Assembly: GCA_035578175.1 (NCBI GenBank)
Contig: JAQMRL010000003.1
Location: 103,218,969 to 103,282,968, forward strand
Length of the DNA stretch: 64,000 nt
Direction: 5' to 3'
DNA from: Catonia carolina
Taxonomy: Eukaryota > Arthropoda > Insecta > Hemiptera > Achilidae
The position numbers were made by a program, and so were the translations under genes. Shown in pieces: positions 59,656 to 64,000 of this stretch (its first letter is position 1; the number at the start of each line of letters is the position of its first letter). Under the pieces are notes generated by a model, which saw only the letters and a program-made list of their open reading frames with translations, was not told the origin of the DNA and ran no database searches.

Positions 59656-59773
59656 TTAGTGATAATATTTAGTGTAGCGTCATTTTTAAATGTCTAAAGT
59701 GTGAATATAAAAATTGTTTTTAATTCTGCAGTAAATCTCTATACCATTTCCTTTTCAACCTTCTACACGAATT
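59653..59773 (-). pseudogene. Older jockey-type LINE: 3' end, interrupted by the younger LINE
   Basis: Read on the minus strand, the sequence encodes CRRLKRKWYRDLLQN followed by a stop. This closely resembles the C-terminus of the jockey remnant at 7485-7960 (RRLRRKWSRDLLF-stop). A short 3'UTR and a 64-base T run on the plus strand (59589-59652), its poly-A tail, follow. The upstream part of the same ORF resumes across the younger insertion at 62023. Confidence 0.75.
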
Positions 59774-61586
59774 GTGTCTGTCCGACAGGTTTGACTTGGA
59801 AAATGGTATACCGCAAGGAAGTGTAATTAGTTGTACCCTATTTGCGGTTGCCATAAACAATATTGTGAAAAGTTGCGTATACCCTGTTAAATGTTCGTTG
59901 TTTGTTGATGATTTTGCAATATATGTTGCATCTAGAAATGTTGTCTCAGCTGAACGAGCTCTACAGCTAACTATATACCGTCTTGAAGAATGGTCACGGC
60001 AGACTGGCTTTAGTTTTTCTCCTGAGAAGACTAAATGCATTCAGTTTTGCCGAATACGGACTGATAATGTTCCAAGACTGTATTTAATGGGTCAGTATAT
60101 CGAAGTTAGCACTGAAATCAGGTTCTTAGGTGTTGTATTCGACAAGAGACTTACATGGGTTCCGCATATTAAAGACCTACGGGCTAGGTGCTTAAAGGTG
60201 GTTGATATTCTGCGTGTTCTTACAGGTACAGGTTGGGGTGCTGATAGATCATGTATGATAAGGTTCTACAAGGCTCTAGTGCGATCACGTATAGATTATG
60301 GCGCTGTAGCGTACTCATCTGCTACTCCCACTTCGCTGAGAATGCTTGACACGATCCACAATTCATGTTTACGATTGTCTACAGGTGCTTTTCGTTCTAG
60401 CCCTGTTGTCAGCATCTTAGTTGAAAGTGGAGAAATGTCGTTACACAGACGTCGCCAGCAGCTTATATTGACGTACTTTGCCAAGTTGAAAGCTAGACCT
60501 TATCATTTTTTGCATGACATCATTCTCAACAACCCGTGTCATGATTTGCATCTGATGAACGCCCGACAACCTTCACCATTCGGTGTAAGAGCGTTGGAGA
60601 TATGCAACAACCTTGATATTGCGATTCCTCGTGTCTACCCATGTAATTCTTGTCTATTTCCACCCTGGACCATCGCTCAGTTACACTTTAACTTTGAGAT
60701 GAGTAAATACTCAAAGGCAGGCACAAGCTCTGTGGTGTTTAATAGCATTTTCAGTGAGTTAGTTGAAGCTATTAAACCATCTACGGTTGTATACACTGAT
60801 GGATCAAAGTCGGATGTTGGAGTTGGTTGCTCGTTTGTTGCTAATGGGAGAACCTATTTGTTTGGATTACCTGCGGGAACTAGTATTTACACGGCTGAAC
60901 TTTATGCTATCAGCAAAGCTCTTTCTGTAGTCTGTGTGCGTGGGCGTCGGGTGTTGGTGTGCACTGATTCGCTCAGTGCTCTCCAGTCGATTAGTGATGT
61001 GTATTCACGCCACCCGCTAGTTGTGGACGTCCTCGGCACTGTGAAGGAGCTGAATGATAGAGGAGTAAGCGTTGTTTTCTGCTGGGTTCCGGGTCATGCT
61101 GGAATCCCGGGAAATGAGGCTGCTGATTTGGCCGCTAAGGAGGCGGCTCGTCAACCGGCTTTCACGCGATATCTGACTATGTCTGATTTTGTGAGTCTGG
61201 TGAAGCGGGTCATCACGGATTCCTGGCAGGTAGAATGGACTGGCTCTCATGGCAACAAACTACGAGAAATAAAACCTATTGTTAAGCCTTGGCCTACGTC
61301 ACTGAGGAAGAACAGAAGAGAAGAGGTTGTCATCGCGCGACTTAGAATTGGGCACACCAGATTTACCCATGGGTATCTCATGACGTCTGGTGATGCTCCA
61401 GTTTGTGGCAGGTGCGATTGTCCTTTGACAGTCAAACATGTATTGGTTGATTGCGTCTGCTACGCAGCTCTGCGTCGACGATTCAAGATTCCCTCTGACA
61501 TAAGGAATATACTCGGTGACGAAACCCCTATTTTGGACGCGGCTTTGAAATTTTTAAGATCCATCAGTGTATACAACAGTGTCTAA
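59774..61586 (+). CDS. Partial reverse transcriptase-RNase H polyprotein of the LINE
   Basis: About 600 residues with no ATG at the start. The frame opens at the truncation point and would be untranslatable without a fortuitous start. The RT motif NGIPQGSVIS lies near residues 11-20 and the catalytic box FVDD at residues 44-47, in place of the more usual YADD. The RT thumb region follows. An RNase H domain begins at VYTDGSKSDVG. Its four acidic catalytic residues are all intact: D343, E376, D399 and D452, the last within GIPGNEAADLAAKEA. A C-terminal Cys/His pattern (CGRCDCPLTVKHVLVDC) follows, typical of the zinc-knuckle-like tail of I-group LINEs. In an intact element, RT primes on nicked target DNA and RNase H removes the RNA template. 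The endonuclease and ORF1 are missing. Confidence 0.9.
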
Positions 61587-62022
61587 TGTCCTATTAGTTT
61601 TACCCTAATGTTTACATTCAAATGTCTGTGTTTTTATTATATGGCCCCTTTACAGCCTTTTGTGATCTTTTATGTCTGTGATATTTTTCTTTTTTTTTTA
61701 TGTAATTTTTTACTTTTTTGGTTGTGATACTAGTTCTTAAGATTTTAATTACATAAGTGTCAATGTCATTTTCGTGTTTTCTTTTTTAACTGTGATATTA
61801 AGTTTAAGTTTATGTGTGTATGTTTTTTGTGTTTTTAGCGTTTTTTTTTTTTTTTTTTTTAGCCTGTCTGTGATACTAGATTATAAGATTTTAGATATTT
61901 CATATATATATAAAAAAATGGCGTTCTACACTCGGGCTTTTTACACCCTTGTGTAGAACAACAGGCGATGATAACCTCGCCGAGGTTTTTCGCCTTTAAA
62001 AAAAAAAAAAAAAAAAAAAAAA
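59774..62022 (+). mobile_element. 5'-truncated non-LTR retrotransposon (RT + RNase H) with poly-A tail
   Basis: A 2.25-kb insertion flanked by a perfect 13-bp target-site duplication, ttctacacgaatt, at 59761-59773 and 62023-62035. It ends in 25 A residues (61998-62022). An open frame runs unbroken through almost the whole RT palm/thumb and an RNase H domain to a stop at 61586. The 3'UTR is about 410 bp and contains T runs and a stem-loop (cctcgccgagg) just before the tail. The 5' end begins inside the RT, as expected for aborted target-primed reverse transcription. The lack of any frame break and the exact TSD indicate a recent insertion. The RNase H places it near the I, LOA, Outcast or R1-type groups; I cannot name the clade. 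Confidence 0.93.
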
Positions 62023-62400
62023 TTCTACACGAATTATCAGGTAAGTGTATAAAATATTTTTATTAGGTTATTTTGTGTCTGTTAGTTTACCGTTGAAATC
62101 ATACATAATACTTTTTGATGATATCAATAACGTATGGAATTGGTTAGTTGTTGAGTAATGTGTCGTTGCGTTGTACCAATGTGAGTCTGCAATAATTTTT
62201 AGAACTTCCGACTGCAAGCAAGATAAATTTCTGTGACTTGTGTATCCATCGATTTGGCAAGTATATATGACCAAATGTGCCTGAGGAGGTATTTATAAAT
62301 GGAGAGCTTTTGTTTGAGGAGTAAATGCGAATACGTCCCAAAATACTATAAAGAAGCTCCTTAAGGATTGAACAAGACAACTAAAATATTTACTTTTCGA
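62023..62400 (-). pseudogene. Older jockey-type LINE: RT portion, separated from its 3' end
   Basis: This is the minus-strand continuation of the 59653-59773 remnant once the younger LINE and one TSD copy are removed. One frame reads ...IYTCQIDGYTSHRNLSCL and then SEVLKIIADSHWYNATTHY. It aligns by eye with the conserved jockey thumb pattern (pattern of IQRFQSK..RILVNA.WY.SN..IH.DL) seen in the copy at 7641-7940. Frameshifts and stops show that it was already dead before the younger element landed. Confidence 0.65.
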
Positions 62401-62921
62401 TTACTTGTATCTTAGGGGTAAAATGGGGTGAATACCTTAAAGAAATCAATATTAACTCTATGAGTTAACTGTTCAAATAAGCTTTAGTTCTAAAAATCTA
62501 CTATCGTTACGTATTCCTTAAAAGATACATAGGGAAAGTAAAACATTCAATTTTTGACCTTAGTGTATCCACCTTAGGCAATAAATATTACTTCTGTGCC
62601 TCCCTTACAAAGTGTAATTTTGAAAATCGTCATAAGTATTGCAAACGTCATGCTTAAAAAAGTGTTGAGCTAGGATTCAATGACTAGTATACTGCATTAA
62701 CAATTTATTTAAATTCAAGCTGATTTTCAGGTGAATAGTTTTGTAAAAGAATGAATTTATTTGTAGCCTTACAATATAAACTGTATCCATTTCAGCGGAA
62801 ATAGTTTTTTTGAAACAATTTTATATTATAGTGCTCTACTTCTTTCCTTTAAAGAATTATTGAATTTTTTTCAAAACATCAAATCAATGATGAATACCTA
62901 ACGTTCAAATGATTGCATAAA

Positions 62922-63712
62922 AATCTGGTGTGAAACACTCACACAACTTTCTCTTGCCAATGCAAATAAATAACAATATAACCTAACATTAGTAATAAAA
63001 CATTAGAAATAAACAAAAAACAAACCTCAATAAACATAACCTAATTTTAATGATGAGAGAAAGACGCAAACTGAAAATCAACCTCATTTGGCTTAAAAAT
63101 ACGGAAAATCACTCTTTCACGCTAAACTAGGCTCTGTAGAGAAAAATGCTCTAAATGAAAGTTGAAGATCTTTTAATTTCCTATAAATTTTATTATACAT
63201 TTTTCTCGTAAAAAACATGTTAAGGCTGAAATCTTAAAAAAATAGATTTTTTACACGGTTTCGTGAGAAAAAACAGAAAATCGCTAATTTACCGTTAAAC
63301 TAAGCATTATACAAAAACCGTTTGAAATAAAGGTTGTAAGACTTTTAAATTCTCTACAACTTTTGTTATAGTATATATTTTTGCACTAAAATGCATACTA
63401 AAGCAGCAATTTAAAAAAAAACAATGTTTTTACAAGAAAACAGCCTTCCCAAGAATTTGAGCGGACATGGCACCTACCCTTTCTTGTAGAGCATAAAAAA
63501 TTAAGTAAATGAGGTGATTTTTAAAAAAAAAATCGTAGAAGCCATTTTTGAAAAATCGCAAAAAAGTGACAAATGACACGAATAAACTATTACTTCCGGT
63601 TGACCGATTTTGATGAAAATGTTCGTCATCAATGGTCCTCTCGTTGTATCTAAATTAAGTTTCAAGTTCGTACGATGTTCCATTCTTGAGATATTCTGTT
63701 CTCTCTCTCTCA

Positions 63713-63770
<58 letters not shown>

Positions 63771-63921
63771 ACACCACACCACACCACACAGGCCAATTGC
63801 TAAAACCATGTTTTTGGGTTCAGGGGGTCTGAAAAGTCTAGATCCGGTAAAAACTCGATTTCGAAAAAGCGACATGAAAACAATACTTTCCTTCCTATAT
63901 ATACATATAGGCAAGAGAAAA
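62922..63921 (+). repeat. R1000 repeat, copy d
   Basis: Complete copy from tggtgtgaaacactcacaca to aggcaagagaaaaaaaa. At the usual tract position it carries (CT)n, (CA)n and a CACAC/CACCA-type array (63702-63790). Confidence 0.85.
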
Positions 63922-64000
63922 AAAAACATTTTGAAATGAATTTTATAAAATATCCACTTTTTTAAAAACTATAAAAAATTTTAAATTTATGAATTTATGT

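Noticed and set aside
59720..60040. 106-residue minus-strand frame spanning the LINE junction
   Set aside because: Only its last 16 or so residues are real (older jockey C-terminus); the rest is antisense of the younger LINE.

Overview
This window is eukaryotic and almost certainly from an insect nuclear genome. It is AT-rich (roughly two-thirds or more by eye). Its one recognisable host gene is split by introns with GT..AG borders. The rest is a dense mixture of tRNA-derived SINEs, decayed non-LTR retrotransposons, small TIR transposons and unclassified dispersed repeats. A large-genome insect, perhaps a hemipteran, would fit. That order-level guess comes from general repeat style and is not proven by any sequence here.

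The host gene is a serpin-family gene on the minus strand. Three exons can be placed: a signal-peptide exon (28146-28033), a giant 3.5-kb exon (26602-23122), and a conserved serpin-core exon (21592-21374). The giant exon encodes about 900 residues of Thr/Ser-rich, mucin-like sequence followed by the start of the serpin domain. Splice phases agree across both junctions (phase 2, then phase 0), giving about 1,271 residues so far. The C-terminal half of the serpin, including the reactive-centre loop, was not found and should lie further along the minus strand (below 21373) or outside the window. A GC-richer patch at 31363-31480 that ends in a strong donor is a candidate 5'UTR exon.

Layout. 1-21370: SINEs; a ~1-kb repeat (R1000) split by a pogo-like transposon (3119-4481); a TTAA-flanked MITE (7103-7478) beside a jockey remnant; a second TTAA MITE (10995-11756); a head-to-head pair of the 400-bp repeat R450 (14435-15590); a ~160-bp tandem satellite (15750-16690); an unidentified broken ORF (17376-18005); and a SINE cluster (19755-20740). 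21374-31500: the serpin gene with repeats in its introns and a large inverted repeat upstream (28929-29507). 31800-47000: SINE cluster, more R450 and R1000, second copies of both TTAA MITE families, one of them broken by a GC-rich insert. 46921-47985: a pogo/Tigger-like element. 49165-51130: three back-to-back LINE 3' ends. 53420-54493: R450 plus R1000. 57690-58620: nested SINEs. 59589-62400: a young 5'-truncated LINE with RT and RNase H, carrying a perfect 13-bp target-site duplication inside an older jockey remnant. 62922-63921: another R1000.

No bacterial-type operons, CRISPR arrays, rRNA genes or convincing functional tRNA genes are present. The most informative signals are nested insertions, which give relative ages, and shared 3' tails, which suggest how the non-autonomous repeats are mobilised.
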